From Mycobacterium sp. URHD0025 (GTDB lineage: Bacteria; Actinomycetota; Actinomycetes; Mycobacteriales; Mycobacteriaceae), in contig NZ_AUEQ01000015.1 in NCBI RefSeq assembly GCF_000426065.1, positions 62,001 through 126,000 of the forward strand: 64,000 bases of DNA, in the 5' to 3' direction. This document shows, one piece after another, positions 31,888-39,967 of the stretch. The notes under the pieces were generated by a model. The model was not told the DNA's origin and did not search any database. It was given only the letters and a program-made list of their open reading frames with translations. A program made the position numbers and the translations under genes. Positions within the stretch are counted from its first letter, which is position 1. Each line of letters starts with the position of its first letter.

Positions 31888-32793
31888 ATGGCCGAGATGG
31901 ATCGATGCAAGTTCGTCGTAGCACTGATACTCGCCATCCTGGCGTGCACGAGTGCCTTGACGGTCGCGGCACCAGCAGCGTGGGCCACTACGACGAAGAT
32001 GGACATCTGTCCGGATCTCGTAGCTGCCGAAGCCAGCCATGATCAGCGCAGAAGCCAGCACAACAGCTACCAGCCCAATCCGTACGACCACGCAGCCGTA
32101 GACGCTTACAACGCTGAAGCCGATGCACTGAACGCCGAGCGGGCGGTGCTTCAGCAGCGCGATCGCGGATGCGTCGAGGCCGTCCGGCTGATCAACGACG
32201 GAAATCCGGACGGTCCGTCGTTCAAACCGCCCAGCCCGGGCAAGATACGAGATGTAGGGGTGCAACGCCAGATCGTCGCAGAATCCGGATGGTCTCCGAC
32301 TCCGCTGCAGAGTGTCAAGGACATGGAGCGCGCACGCCACCTGGTTCCGAAAGATCTGTCGGGGTTGTATCGGGAAATCCGCAAGGACAATCCACTTTCA
32401 GCGAGGGCGATCGGCGACGTCCCGCTCAATGGTTCGGCTCGGCCCAGCGGAACGGATACCAATCGGGCATACCCGGACCAGACATACGGCTTCCTGGCTG
32501 ACGGCACGACGCCCAGGGTTTCGGCCGACCATATCGTTCCACTTGCCGCCCTCATTCAGATGCCCGGCTTCAAGGACCTGAATGCCCGCAACATGATGGT
32601 CGTAGCCACCACGCCCGCAAATATGCAATGGATGGGCAGCGGCCCGAATTCGGGCAAGAGTTCCGGCAGCCCGCTCCGACTCCTGCCGAAAGCCGATTCC
32701 GCCTGGGTGGATGAACAGGTCGCGCTGCAAACGCAGAAGATGACCGACATGCAGAAGCTCATAGATGCGCTCCTCGCGAGCCAGGGCCCTTAG
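31888..32793 (+). CDS. Putative secreted HNH-type nuclease (toxin candidate)
   Basis: A 301-residue exported protein. It has a signal peptide (residues 1-33, cleavage after PAAWA), a helical segment with two cysteines (Cys41, Cys95), a middle region, and a C-terminal domain with DHIVPL (214-219), LNARNMMVVATTPANMQW and SGKSSGS. The DHIxPL, N..N and S-K-G-type end blocks resemble HNH/endonuclease-VII-like toxin nucleases of polymorphic toxin systems. A GGGGG ribosome site precedes ATG 31888. The next gene starts 9 bases after the stop behind an AGGAGG that overlaps it. Nuclease activity and toxicity are inference. Confidence 0.65.
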   Translation: MAEMDRCKFVVALILAILACTSALTVAAPAAWATTTKMDICPDLVAAEASHDQRRSQHNSYQPNPYDHAAVDAYNAEADALNAERAVLQQRDRGCVEAVRLINDGNPDGPSFKPPSPGKIRDVGVQRQIVAESGWSPTPLQSVKDMERARHLVPKDLSGLYREIRKDNPLSARAIGDVPLNGSARPSGTDTNRAYPDQTYGFLADGTTPRVSADHIVPLAALIQMPGFKDLNARNMMVVATTPANMQWMGSGPNSGKSSGSPLRLLPKADSAWVDEQVALQTQKMTDMQKLIDALLASQGP

Positions 32794-32802
32794 GAGGTCG
32801 CA

Positions 32803-33507
32803 GTGGCAGAGTATGCAGTCGACGATATCCTCGCCGAGGTCGGCGGCGGGGACGCCACGTGGACGCCTGTCGGTGCACAATCACCGGAACTGGCAGTGAT
32901 CCCGCAGAATTGGCGACCGATAGCGTCCGCGTCCACCTCATCGGAAAGATGTCGCCACGCCCTGTCCCTGTGGGGCACGGATTTCACGGAGCTGCTCCCC
33001 GGCTTTGTCCGACGATTTCGGGACGAGCTCTCGGATGTCAGGGTCTTTCGACGACAACTGGGTGATGCGTTCGAAAACGTTCTCATTTATGCGGCGGGAC
33101 GGGACAGGGATGGCTTTCCGGCATTGTGGCTCGGCTGGGATCCTGACCTCCTCGGACGGCCCGCTGCGGAATTTTTCGATTGCTTTCCCGATGCCGTACA
33201 GACATTCCTGCGCGAAGTGCATCCGGGATTTACCGGGCAGGATTGGGAGTCTTATGGCATCAAGCGCCCAGACACCTGGGAGAGCTTTGAAGGATACGAC
33301 TGGTTTTCGAGCGAGAGTTTTGCCGAGATCGAGTCCACACCCTCGCAATTGATGTGGTTCACGAAGGATTCCGGTCAGCTGTATTACTGCGTGAACAGTC
33401 GCCTACCCGGGACGGTGACCCTCGGCTACGAAGGCAATTTCGATCCGCCCGGTGAATTCGCCGCGGAACTCGACGAGCTCCTGGTGCGTCGCTGGGACGA
33501 ACAATGA
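32803..33507 (+). CDS. Cytosolic protein of unknown family, putative immunity protein
   Basis: A 234-residue soluble protein without signal peptide. It is acidic, rich in Phe, Trp and Tyr, and contains FVRRFRDELSDVRVFRRQLGDAFENVLIYAAGRDRDGFPALWLGWDPDLLG and ends in PGTVTLGYEGNFDPPGEFAAELDELL. I cannot place it in a named family. The SMI1/KNR4-like (SUKH) immunity group has similar size and composition, but the match is weak. GTG 32803 has an ideal AGGAGG ribosome site and the gene is tightly coupled to the secreted nuclease, which suggests immunity. ATGA overlap couples it to the next gene. Confidence 0.6.
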   Translation: MAEYAVDDILAEVGGGDATWTPVGAQSPELAVIPQNWRPIASASTSSERCRHALSLWGTDFTELLPGFVRRFRDELSDVRVFRRQLGDAFENVLIYAAGRDRDGFPALWLGWDPDLLGRPAAEFFDCFPDAVQTFLREVHPGFTGQDWESYGIKRPDTWESFEGYDWFSSESFAEIESTPSQLMWFTKDSGQLYYCVNSRLPGTVTLGYEGNFDPPGEFAAELDELLVRRWDEQ

Positions 33508-34064
33508 CCACGCCTCCGTCACAACCGCCACCCTGGCCGCCGCCTCAGCCGCCGCACTGGCCGCCGCCCCAACCGTTCAACGCGCCTTATCCGCAACCGC
33601 CGCACTGGCCGCCCGCCCCACCGCCCGTCAAGAAGTCCCGAGCCGGATGGTGGATCGCCTCCGTTGTGGTGGTCACGTTGCTCGTCGCCGGCGGGGTGTT
33701 GGCATACTTCACGCTGCCAGGCGGCCCGAAATCGACAGAACAGGAGATCCGTTCCAGAGCAATCAGTTTCGCCGAGGCGGTCGACACGGACGATCAGCGG
33801 GAAGTATTGGACTTGATGTGTGCGGAGGAGGCCGGCGAACTTCTGGAGCTCGATACCTGGGACCCTCTGGGCCCCCGGTCGCCCGACCCGTCGCGAAGTA
33901 AACCGATCACCGTAACGGACGTGACCGTTCGGGGTGACGTCGCGCAGGCCAAGTTCACCCGGTCCGATCCGCCTCTGGAGGGGGCGCTGTACTTCCTGAA
34001 CGAGGACGGAGCGTGGAAGCTGTGCGACAGCGTCTCACAGCAGTTCGACGATGCACCGGGCTGA
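33504..34064 (+). CDS. Proline-rich single-pass membrane protein with extracytoplasmic NTF2-like domain
   Basis: A 186-residue protein. Residues 1-44 are almost only Pro, Trp, Gln and His repeats (PPHWPPPQP-type). A basic VKKSRAGW precedes one transmembrane helix (about 50-70), followed by an extracytoplasmic domain of about 110 residues with two cysteines (LDLMCAEEAG, WKLCDSV) and a DUF4878-like NTF2 look. It overlaps the upstream stop as ATGA, so the three genes 31888-34064 are translationally coupled. It could tether or guide export of the nuclease, or be an unrelated envelope protein. Confidence 0.75.
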   Translation: MTTPPSQPPPWPPPQPPHWPPPQPFNAPYPQPPHWPPAPPPVKKSRAGWWIASVVVVTLLVAGGVLAYFTLPGGPKSTEQEIRSRAISFAEAVDTDDQREVLDLMCAEEAGELLELDTWDPLGPRSPDPSRSKPITVTDVTVRGDVAQAKFTRSDPPLEGALYFLNEDGAWKLCDSVSQQFDDAPG

Positions 34065-34092
34065 TGCGCCGCCAAAATGTGAACATGGGTGG

Positions 34093-34752
34093 ATGTTGCT
34101 GAACACCGCAGTCCTCCGGTCGGCCATGGCGGTATCGATTGCGGCCGCGGTTCTCACCGGTCCGGCGCCTGCGGCATCGGCCGACCCGTGTTCGGACGTC
34201 GAGGTGGTGTTCGCCCGTGGCACTGGTGAACCGCCCGGAATCGGCCGGGTGGGCCAGGCACTGGTCGACCAACTCGCGCCCAGGATCGCGCCCCGCAACC
34301 TCGGCGTGTACGCGGTGAACTATCCCGCCGGGCTCAACTTCCTGACCACCGCGGACGCCGCGAACGACGCGGCCGGACACATCTCGTGGCTGGCCGAGCA
34401 ATGCCCGGGCACCCAGGTGGTGCTGGGCGGATTCTCGCAGGGCGCAGCGGCGGTCTCGATGCTGGCGGGCGTCCCGCCGATCGGTGACCGGATCGGCACC
34501 ATCGGTTCGGCTCCCGCGTTGCCTCCCGAGGGTGCCGACCGGGTCGCTGCGGTCGCGGTGTTCGGCAATCCCGGCAACCGGTTCGGCACGCCGCTGTCGG
34601 GCTCCGGGCAGTTCGCCGGGCGGGCCATCGACCTGTGCAGTCCGGGCGATCCGATCTGTGTCCAGGGTGGTCGTCTCCGGGCAGCGCACAGCGCCTACGA
34701 GCTGCCCCCGTACCCCGATCAGGCGGCGTCGTTCATCACCGGACGCCTGTAA
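34093..34752 (+). CDS. Cutinase-family secreted esterase
   Basis: A 219-residue secreted cutinase-like protein (Culp/CFP21 type). The signal peptide ends after PAPAASA. The mature part has CSDVEVVFARGTGEPPGIGRVG (oxyanion region with the first disulfide Cys), the nucleophile GGFSQGAAAV, the acid in CSPGDPICVQG, and the catalytic His in AHSAYELP. I choose ATG 34093 because it begins the signal peptide; the ATG at 34051 adds 14 hydrophilic residues. Cutinase-like esterases in mycobacteria hydrolyse lipids and esters of the envelope or host. Confidence 0.94.
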   Translation: MLLNTAVLRSAMAVSIAAAVLTGPAPAASADPCSDVEVVFARGTGEPPGIGRVGQALVDQLAPRIAPRNLGVYAVNYPAGLNFLTTADAANDAAGHISWLAEQCPGTQVVLGGFSQGAAAVSMLAGVPPIGDRIGTIGSAPALPPEGADRVAAVAVFGNPGNRFGTPLSGSGQFAGRAIDLCSPGDPICVQGGRLRAAHSAYELPPYPDQAASFITGRL

Positions 34753-34791
34753 GCCGTCCGCCACCGAGTCCAACCCACCTACCATGGAGCC

Positions 34792-35715
34792 ATGAGCCGG
34801 GCCCTGGTCATTGGCGAGGCGCTGATCGACGTCGTCGAGAGCGACGGCAGGATCGGTGGTGAATATGTCGGCGGCAGCCCGCTGAACGTGGCCGTCGGCC
34901 TCGGCCGGTTGGGCCGCGGCGTCGACTTCCTCACCCACATCGCCGAGGACGCGCGCGGCCGGCGCATCGCCGAATACGTCGAAACCTCTGGTGTGCAACT
35001 GGTTTCGGGCAGCAAGACGGCCGGGCGAACACCTTCCGCGACGGTCACCCTGGACACCGCGGGATCGGCCCAGTACAGCTTCGACATCGACTGGCAGCTG
35101 ACCGGCACACCCGAGGTGGCCACGCCTCTGCTGGTCCACACCGGTTCGATCGCCACCGTGCTTGAGCCGGGGTGTCGCGCTGCCGCCGCTCTGCTGGACG
35201 CCTACCGGATGTCGGCGACCATCAGCTTCGATCCCAATATCCGGCCGGCCGTCATCCGGGACGACGACATTGCCCGCGGGCGCATCGACCGGCTCGTCGA
35301 GCGCGCTGACATCGTCAAAGCCTCCGAACAGGACCTGCGCTGGATGGACCCCCGGCACTCCCCCGAACAGATCGCGCGGGCCTGGCTGGAGGTGGGCCCG
35401 TCGATCGTCACGGTGACCTCGGGTGAGCGGGGCGCCTTCGCGGTGTGCCGGGCGGGCACCGTGACGGTTCCGGCGCGGCCGGTGCAGGTGGCGGACACCG
35501 TCGGGGCCGGCGACGCCTTCATGGCGGGCCTGCTCGATGCCCTGTGGACGTTGGGGTTGCTCGGCGCCGACCGCCGTCGCGATCTCGGGCGCATCGGTAC
35601 CGACGCACTCGAAGGTGTCCTGAAATCGGCGGCACTGTCGGCGGCGTTGACGGTGGCCCGACCCGGTGCCGACCTGCCGGACATCGCCGCGCGAGACGCC
35701 GCGGCGCAGGCCTGA
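34792..35715 (+). CDS. PfkB-family carbohydrate kinase (fructokinase/ribokinase-like)
   Basis: A 307-residue kinase. It opens ALVIGEALIDVVESDGRIGGEYVGGSPLNVAVGLGRLG (PfkB signature 1 region) and carries DTVGAGDAFMAGLLDAL, signature 2 with the catalytic Asp. IVKASEQDLRWM and SFDPNIRPAVI are also typical. Substrate (fructose, 2-keto-3-deoxygluconate or ribose) cannot be decided. The gene starts about 40 bases after the cutinase and converges on a MocR-type regulator with 5 bases between stops. Confidence 0.9.
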   Translation: MSRALVIGEALIDVVESDGRIGGEYVGGSPLNVAVGLGRLGRGVDFLTHIAEDARGRRIAEYVETSGVQLVSGSKTAGRTPSATVTLDTAGSAQYSFDIDWQLTGTPEVATPLLVHTGSIATVLEPGCRAAAALLDAYRMSATISFDPNIRPAVIRDDDIARGRIDRLVERADIVKASEQDLRWMDPRHSPEQIARAWLEVGPSIVTVTSGERGAFAVCRAGTVTVPARPVQVADTVGAGDAFMAGLLDALWTLGLLGADRRRDLGRIGTDALEGVLKSAALSAALTVARPGADLPDIAARDAAAQA

Positions 35716-35720
35716 GCGCA

Positions 35721-37157
35721 TCAGACGCGACTGATCACGTCCGCGATGAGCTCGGCCACCGCGTGAGCCTGTGTCTCGGGCAGGCGCGCGTATCCGCACA
35801 CCAGTCCCTGTGCGCCGGCACTTTCCGGGACGGCCGAAAAGTACGCCGACAGCGGCGATACGGTGACACCCCGATCTCGCAGTGTGGCAGCGACGGCCAT
35901 GTCGTCGGTCTCGTCGGGCAGCCGCAGTACCAGGTGCAGGCCCGCCTCGACTCCCTCCAGTTCGATGTCCGCGCACCGTGTTTCGAGCGCACCGACGAGC
36001 GCCGCGCGCCGTGCCGAGTACGTGCGTGCCGCCCTGGCCAGGTGACGGGTCAGCGCGCCCGATTCGATGAACCGCGCCAACGCGAGAGTGGTGACCCCGC
36101 AGACTGATTCACCGCTGGCCTCCAGGGTGCGGACCACAGCTTCCCGCAGCGCGGCGGGCGGCAACAGCCAGGCGATCCGCAAGGTGGGCGTGAGCATCTT
36201 GGACGCGGTCCCGATGTAGGCCACACAGTCACGGCCGCCGGCGATACCGCGCAATGCGGGCAGTGCGGACACGTCGTACCGGAACTCACCGTCGTAGTCG
36301 TCCTCGATGAGCAGGCTCCCGGTCCGGGCAGCCCACTGGACCAGACGGGCACGGCGGGGCACCGGTAGCCGCGCCCCGAGCGGATATTGGTGTGCCGGAG
36401 TGCAATACACGGCCGCATCCGAATCGCGCAACGCTTCCGGGTCTAGGCCGTCGTCGTCGACCGGCACGGCACGGATCCGGGCTCCGGACATCTCGAACGC
36501 CAGCCGCGCCTCGTCGTAACCGGGTTCCTCGAACGCGATATCGCGTCCGAGCAGTCCGGCCGCCGCGGTGACGGTACGCAGCGCCGAGGCCACGCCGGGC
36601 ACGATGATCAGTTCGCCGGGGTCTGCGACGATGCCGCGGGTGCGACGGAGATGGCCGGCCAGCGCCAGACGGAGTTCGGCATGCCCGCGCGGTCCTGCTG
36701 CGACGGCAGGGACGGGCGCGGCCGCGGCTGCCCGCCAGGCACGCCGCCAATCGGTGGTCGAGATCAGCTGCGGATCGGGGTGGCCGGGCGTGAGGTCCCA
36801 CGCGGGCGGCTGCTGACGCGGGGTGGGTGGCGACGCGGCGGTGGCCGAGCTCGAGCTGACGTGCGACGCCGCACCCGCGTGGGCTGCGGCGTCAGCGCCG
36901 GCGGCGATCCGGGTGCCCGATCCCGGCCGAGCGGTGGTGTAGCCGGCAGCGGCGAGCTCGTCGTACGCGTCGACCACGGACGAGCGCGCCACGGCGAGCT
37001 CGGCGGCCAGGCTGCGTGTCGACGGCAGCACGTCGCCGGGACCGAGCCGGCCCAGCCGGATCTGTTCGATGACGGCCGCCGCGACGCGCTGGCGCAGCGG
37101 TGACCCGTCGTCGGGCAGCCGCAAGGCCAAGTGCAGCGGGGGTGCGTGGCGCGCCAT
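35721..37157 (-). CDS. MocR-type GntR/aminotransferase regulator (PdxR-like)
   Basis: A 478-residue fusion: an N-terminal GntR winged helix (LRQRVAAAVIEQIRLGRLGPGDVLPSTRSLAAELAVARSSVVDAYDELAAAGYTTARPGSGTRIA), an Ala/Pro/Ser linker of about 40 residues, and an aminotransferase-I domain with the PLP Lys in IGTASKMLTPTLRIAWLL and EDDYDGEFRYD. Such regulators sense PLP or related amines. It is divergent from a PNPOx-like gene, so it may activate that gene. I choose ATG 37157 (MARHAPPLHLAL); the frame upstream to 37211 runs into the shared intergenic region. Confidence 0.9.
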   Translation of the reverse strand: MARHAPPLHLALRLPDDGSPLRQRVAAAVIEQIRLGRLGPGDVLPSTRSLAAELAVARSSVVDAYDELAAAGYTTARPGSGTRIAAGADAAAHAGAASHVSSSSATAASPPTPRQQPPAWDLTPGHPDPQLISTTDWRRAWRAAAAAPVPAVAAGPRGHAELRLALAGHLRRTRGIVADPGELIIVPGVASALRTVTAAAGLLGRDIAFEEPGYDEARLAFEMSGARIRAVPVDDDGLDPEALRDSDAAVYCTPAHQYPLGARLPVPRRARLVQWAARTGSLLIEDDYDGEFRYDVSALPALRGIAGGRDCVAYIGTASKMLTPTLRIAWLLPPAALREAVVRTLEASGESVCGVTTLALARFIESGALTRHLARAARTYSARRAALVGALETRCADIELEGVEAGLHLVLRLPDETDDMAVAATLRDRGVTVSPLSAYFSAVPESAGAQGLVCGYARLPETQAHAVAELIADVISRV

Positions 37158-37237
37158 GCCGGCCACGATAGTGGTCTGCACTTCCTTGCCAATTCTGGAT
37201 CTTCTGACCATGCCGGAATCCCCGCAGAATTCGTTGG
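37158..37237. promoter_or_regulatory. Divergent promoter region between MocR and PNPOx-like genes
   Basis: The 80-bp gap contains AATTCTG (37191-37197) and its complement CAGAATT (37225-37231). Inverted 7-bp arms with a 27-bp spacer in a MocR/PNPOx divergent gap fit a site for the MocR regulator. MocR sites are usually direct repeats, so this is tentative. Confidence 0.4.
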
Positions 37238-37873
37238 GTGAAGCAGATCAGGAGACTCCAGGAATACGCCCGCGGCCACCGGGCCGATCTCGACGCAGTG
37301 CTCGACGCCGCATCCGTGGGCACGCTCGCGACTGTGGTGGACGGACAGCCGTGGGTCGTGCCCATGCTCTACGCCCGCGACGGCGACCGGGTGATCCTGC
37401 ACGGGTCGACGGGTGCGGGAGCGCTGCGGCAGGTCGCGGCAGGGGCGCCCGCCGCGTTCTGCGTGACGCTTCTCGACGGAATCGTGGTGGCGGACACGCT
37501 TTTCGACTCCACCGCCAACTACCGATCAGCTGTCGTTCGGGGGCAGCTGACCGTCATCGATCCGGGTGAGGCCGCCTACGCGCTGGATCTGATGAGCGAT
37601 TCGCTGATACCCGGCCGCAGTTCGGAGGTGCGGTCCAGCACGAAGAAGGAGCTCGCCGCGACGCTGACGATCGCCCTTCCGATCACGCCCGAAGGCTGGA
37701 CGGTCAAGGTGCGCGACGCACCGCCGGATCCGCCCGAGGACGCGGCCGCTTCCGGCACGTGGGCCGGAGTCGTGCCATTGCGGACCGTGGCCGGCGATCC
37801 GATCCCGGCGCCGTGGCTGGGCGCGGATGTCCAGCCACCGGAGTCGGTGTACCGCCTGGTCAACGGCACCTGA
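37238..37873 (+). CDS. Pyridoxamine-5'-phosphate-oxidase-like FMN-binding protein
   Basis: A 211-residue split-barrel FMN protein (ASVGTLATVVDGQPWVVPMLYARDGDRVILHGSTGAGALRQVAAGAPAAFCVTLLDGIVVADTLFDSTANYRSAVVRGQL). This matches the pyridoxamine 5'-phosphate oxidase-like/FMN-binding family of COG3467 rather than the true PdxH. GTG 37238 is the start. Divergent pairing with a PdxR-like regulator suggests a role linked to vitamin B6 or to a redox reaction with FMN or F420. Function not established. Confidence 0.87.
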   Translation: MKQIRRLQEYARGHRADLDAVLDAASVGTLATVVDGQPWVVPMLYARDGDRVILHGSTGAGALRQVAAGAPAAFCVTLLDGIVVADTLFDSTANYRSAVVRGQLTVIDPGEAAYALDLMSDSLIPGRSSEVRSSTKKELAATLTIALPITPEGWTVKVRDAPPDPPEDAAASGTWAGVVPLRTVAGDPIPAPWLGADVQPPESVYRLVNGT

Positions 37874-37933
37874 CGCGGCGCACCGATCCGGTGGTTCTTC
37901 GCACACGCGCCGATATCAAGCCATACTGGGCAA

Positions 37934-38827
37934 ATGCGATCCATCTGGAAGGGTTCGATCGCCTTCGGCCTGGTGAACGTGCCGGTCAAGGTCTACAGCG
38001 CGACCGAGGACCACGACATCAAGTTTCATCAGGTCCACGCCAAGGACAATGGGCGGATCCGCTACAAGCGGGTCTGCGAGGTGTGTGGCGAGGTCGTCGA
38101 GTTCCGCGATATCAACAAAGCGTTCGAATCCGACGACGGACAGATGGTGGTGATCACCGACGAGGACATCGCCACGCTGCCCGAGGAACGCAGCCGCGAG
38201 ATCGAAGTCGTCGAGTTCATCCCAGCCGAGCAGCTCGATCCGTTGATGTACGACAAGAGCTACTTCCTGGAGCCTGACTCGAAGTCCTCGAAGTCGTATG
38301 TGCTGCTGGCCAAGACTCTGGCCGAGACCGAGCGGGTGGCCATCGTGCACTTCTCGCTGCGCAACAAGACACGGCTGGCCGCGTTGCGGGTCAAGGACTT
38401 CAGCAAGCGCAACGTCATGATGATCCACACCCTGCTGTGGCCCGATGAGATCCGCGATCCCGATTTCCCGGTGCTGGACAAGGAAGTCGAGATCAAGCCG
38501 GCCGAGTTGAAGATGGCCGGTCAGGTCGTGGAGTCCATGACCGACGACTTCAAACCGGACCGGTTCCGCGACGACTACCAGGAACAGCTGCACGAGCTCG
38601 TTCAGGCGAAACTCGAAGGCGGAGAAGCATTCGCGGTCGAAGAGCAGCCCACAGAACTCGACGAGACCGAGGATGTGTCCGACCTGCTGGCCAAGCTGGA
38701 GGCCAGTGTCAAGGCACGCGGCAGCGGCGATTCCAAGGAGCCCGCCAAGAAGGCGCCGGCCAAGAAAGCACCGGCGAAGAAGGCTGCGAAAAAGGCCCCG
38801 GCCAAAAAGTCAGCCGCCAAGAAATAG
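37934..38827 (+). CDS. ku: Non-homologous end-joining protein Ku
   Basis: A 297-residue bacterial Ku homodimer that binds DNA ends and recruits LigD. It starts MRSIWKGSIAFGLVNVPVKVYSATEDHDIKFHQVH with CEVCGE, and contains FSLRNKTRLAALRVKD. The last 40 residues are Lys/Ala/Pro repeats (AKKAPAKKAPAKKA), a longer basic tail than in M. tuberculosis Ku, as known from fast-growing mycobacteria, where it aids DNA binding. Its stop converges on the small secreted gene with one base between them. The ligD gene lies about 6 kb upstream on the other strand. Confidence 0.97.
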   Translation: MRSIWKGSIAFGLVNVPVKVYSATEDHDIKFHQVHAKDNGRIRYKRVCEVCGEVVEFRDINKAFESDDGQMVVITDEDIATLPEERSREIEVVEFIPAEQLDPLMYDKSYFLEPDSKSSKSYVLLAKTLAETERVAIVHFSLRNKTRLAALRVKDFSKRNVMMIHTLLWPDEIRDPDFPVLDKEVEIKPAELKMAGQVVESMTDDFKPDRFRDDYQEQLHELVQAKLEGGEAFAVEEQPTELDETEDVSDLLAKLEASVKARGSGDSKEPAKKAPAKKAPAKKAAKKAPAKKSAAKK

Positions 38828-38828
38828 C

Positions 38829-39152
38829 TCAGCGGCGGCAATCCAGGTCCACGTACACCGTCGTGTATTGCAGGTTCTGCCCCGGGTTGAACGACGTGAC
38901 GCCTGCCGCACCGACCGGTATCTGCGGCCCGGTGACCGAATGTCCTTGACGGACAGCACTCACCGTGCACTCGTCGATGCCTTTGGTGCCGACCTTGCTC
39001 AAGATCACCCGGTACCCCTCACTCTGCAGCTGACTGATGGTCTCGCTCGCCGACGCCTCGCTCGGCGCGCCGGCGGCCGTCGCAGCCGACGCCGTTCCGA
39101 GTCCACACAGCCCGACACCGACGGCCAGCACATTTCTCATGTTCCGTGTCAC
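38829..39152 (-). CDS. Small secreted protein, paralogue of the gene at 20472
   Basis: A 107-residue exported protein. GTG 39152 begins a signal peptide (VTRNMRNVLAVGVGLCGLGTASA, cleavage near AATAA). The mature part reads TISQLQSEGYRVILSKVGTKGIDECTVSAVRQGHS and ends TTVYVDLDCRR. It shares GYxVI, GT, a Cys in CTVxxVRQG, and YVDxxC with the 20472-20765 protein. An insert, IPVGAAGVTSFNPGQ, distinguishes it. Function unknown. The ORF can be extended upstream to 39299, but those residues are not signal-like. Confidence 0.78.
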   Translation of the reverse strand: MTRNMRNVLAVGVGLCGLGTASAATAAGAPSEASASETISQLQSEGYRVILSKVGTKGIDECTVSAVRQGHSVTGPQIPVGAAGVTSFNPGQNLQYTTVYVDLDCRR

Positions 39153-39305
39153 TGAATTCAGCCCATCCTTCCGATCCCGTTGAAGTGGGCTAAACGTATG
39201 TCGCCGAATTCCGTTGTCCGACAGACTCATACCGAATCCATACGGGTTAACGCGCAGCGAACATCGCCGAAACAACACGTTTACATCGACCCGGCGCAAC
39301 CGCCG

Positions 39306-39782
39306 TCAAGCTGGCACGTCGACCCGCAGCGCCTCGTGTTCGTCCAGAATCCGGCGCAGTGCCGCATCCATGGGGTGGGCGGATTCGAGGTCATGGCTGC
39401 ACCGGCGATCGACCGCGACCACCGCTCCCGCACTCAGGGGTGTGTGTTCGATCTGGTCGACGAATCCGTCGAACATCATGTGCGGAGTCGCCAAGTAGTA
39501 CAGGCCGCGACGGGCGTCGGCGAACCGTGCGCCGTACATCAGGCCGCACTGGGTGATGACGAACAACTCCGATGCCGGATGAACATGGCCCGGGTGCCCC
39601 AACTCCTCCTCACCCCACACCTCCGCGGCCGTTCGGGCTTGAGCCAACCGGTCCTGCAGGTCATCGGTGCACGCGAGCAGGCGGTGGACGAGGGTGCCCG
39701 CCGTCGACGGGTAGTGGTCGATCGCGGGCCTGAAATACCGCGCGAAAACGTCGCCGAAGAAGTCATATCGCTGCTGGGCCAT
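39306..39782 (-). CDS. Hypothetical protein
   Basis: A 158-residue protein, mostly hydrophilic, starting MAQQRYDFFGDVFARYFRPAIDHYPSTAGTLVHRLLACTDDLQDRL, then EELGHPGHVHPASELFVITQCGLMYGARFADARRGLYYLATPHMMFDGFVDQIE. I do not recognise the family. The several His, Asp and Glu residues (GHPGHVH, DRRCSHD) might bind a metal. I start at ATG 39782. It is divergent from the SDR at 39968, and the KstR-like site between them might act on it too. Confidence 0.65.
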   Translation of the reverse strand: MAQQRYDFFGDVFARYFRPAIDHYPSTAGTLVHRLLACTDDLQDRLAQARTAAEVWGEEELGHPGHVHPASELFVITQCGLMYGARFADARRGLYYLATPHMMFDGFVDQIEHTPLSAGAVVAVDRRCSHDLESAHPMDAALRRILDEHEALRVDVPA

Positions 39783-39889
39783 CGTGGCTCCCCGTCTTGA
39801 GCTGACCACTCAATTGTGCGCCCGCCACCGCGGCCGCGCAGCGGCTTCGGGCAACCCGACGTGACTCGCGAAGCGACATGCCGCACGAC

Positions 39890-39903
39890 TAGAACGTGTT
39901 TCA
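39890..39903. promoter_or_regulatory. Second KstR-like operator upstream of an SDR
   Basis: TAGAACGTGTTTCA fits TNNAACNNGTTNNA with an imperfect outer arm. It sits 65 bases upstream of the SDR start (39968) and could control it and the divergent hypothetical gene. Weaker than the palindrome at 17539. Confidence 0.5.
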
Positions 39904-39967
39904 GAAACGCTCCACGCGTGTCGACCCACCCTGCTAGCGTGGCGCCGAACAAGGGAACGGAGTGTAG

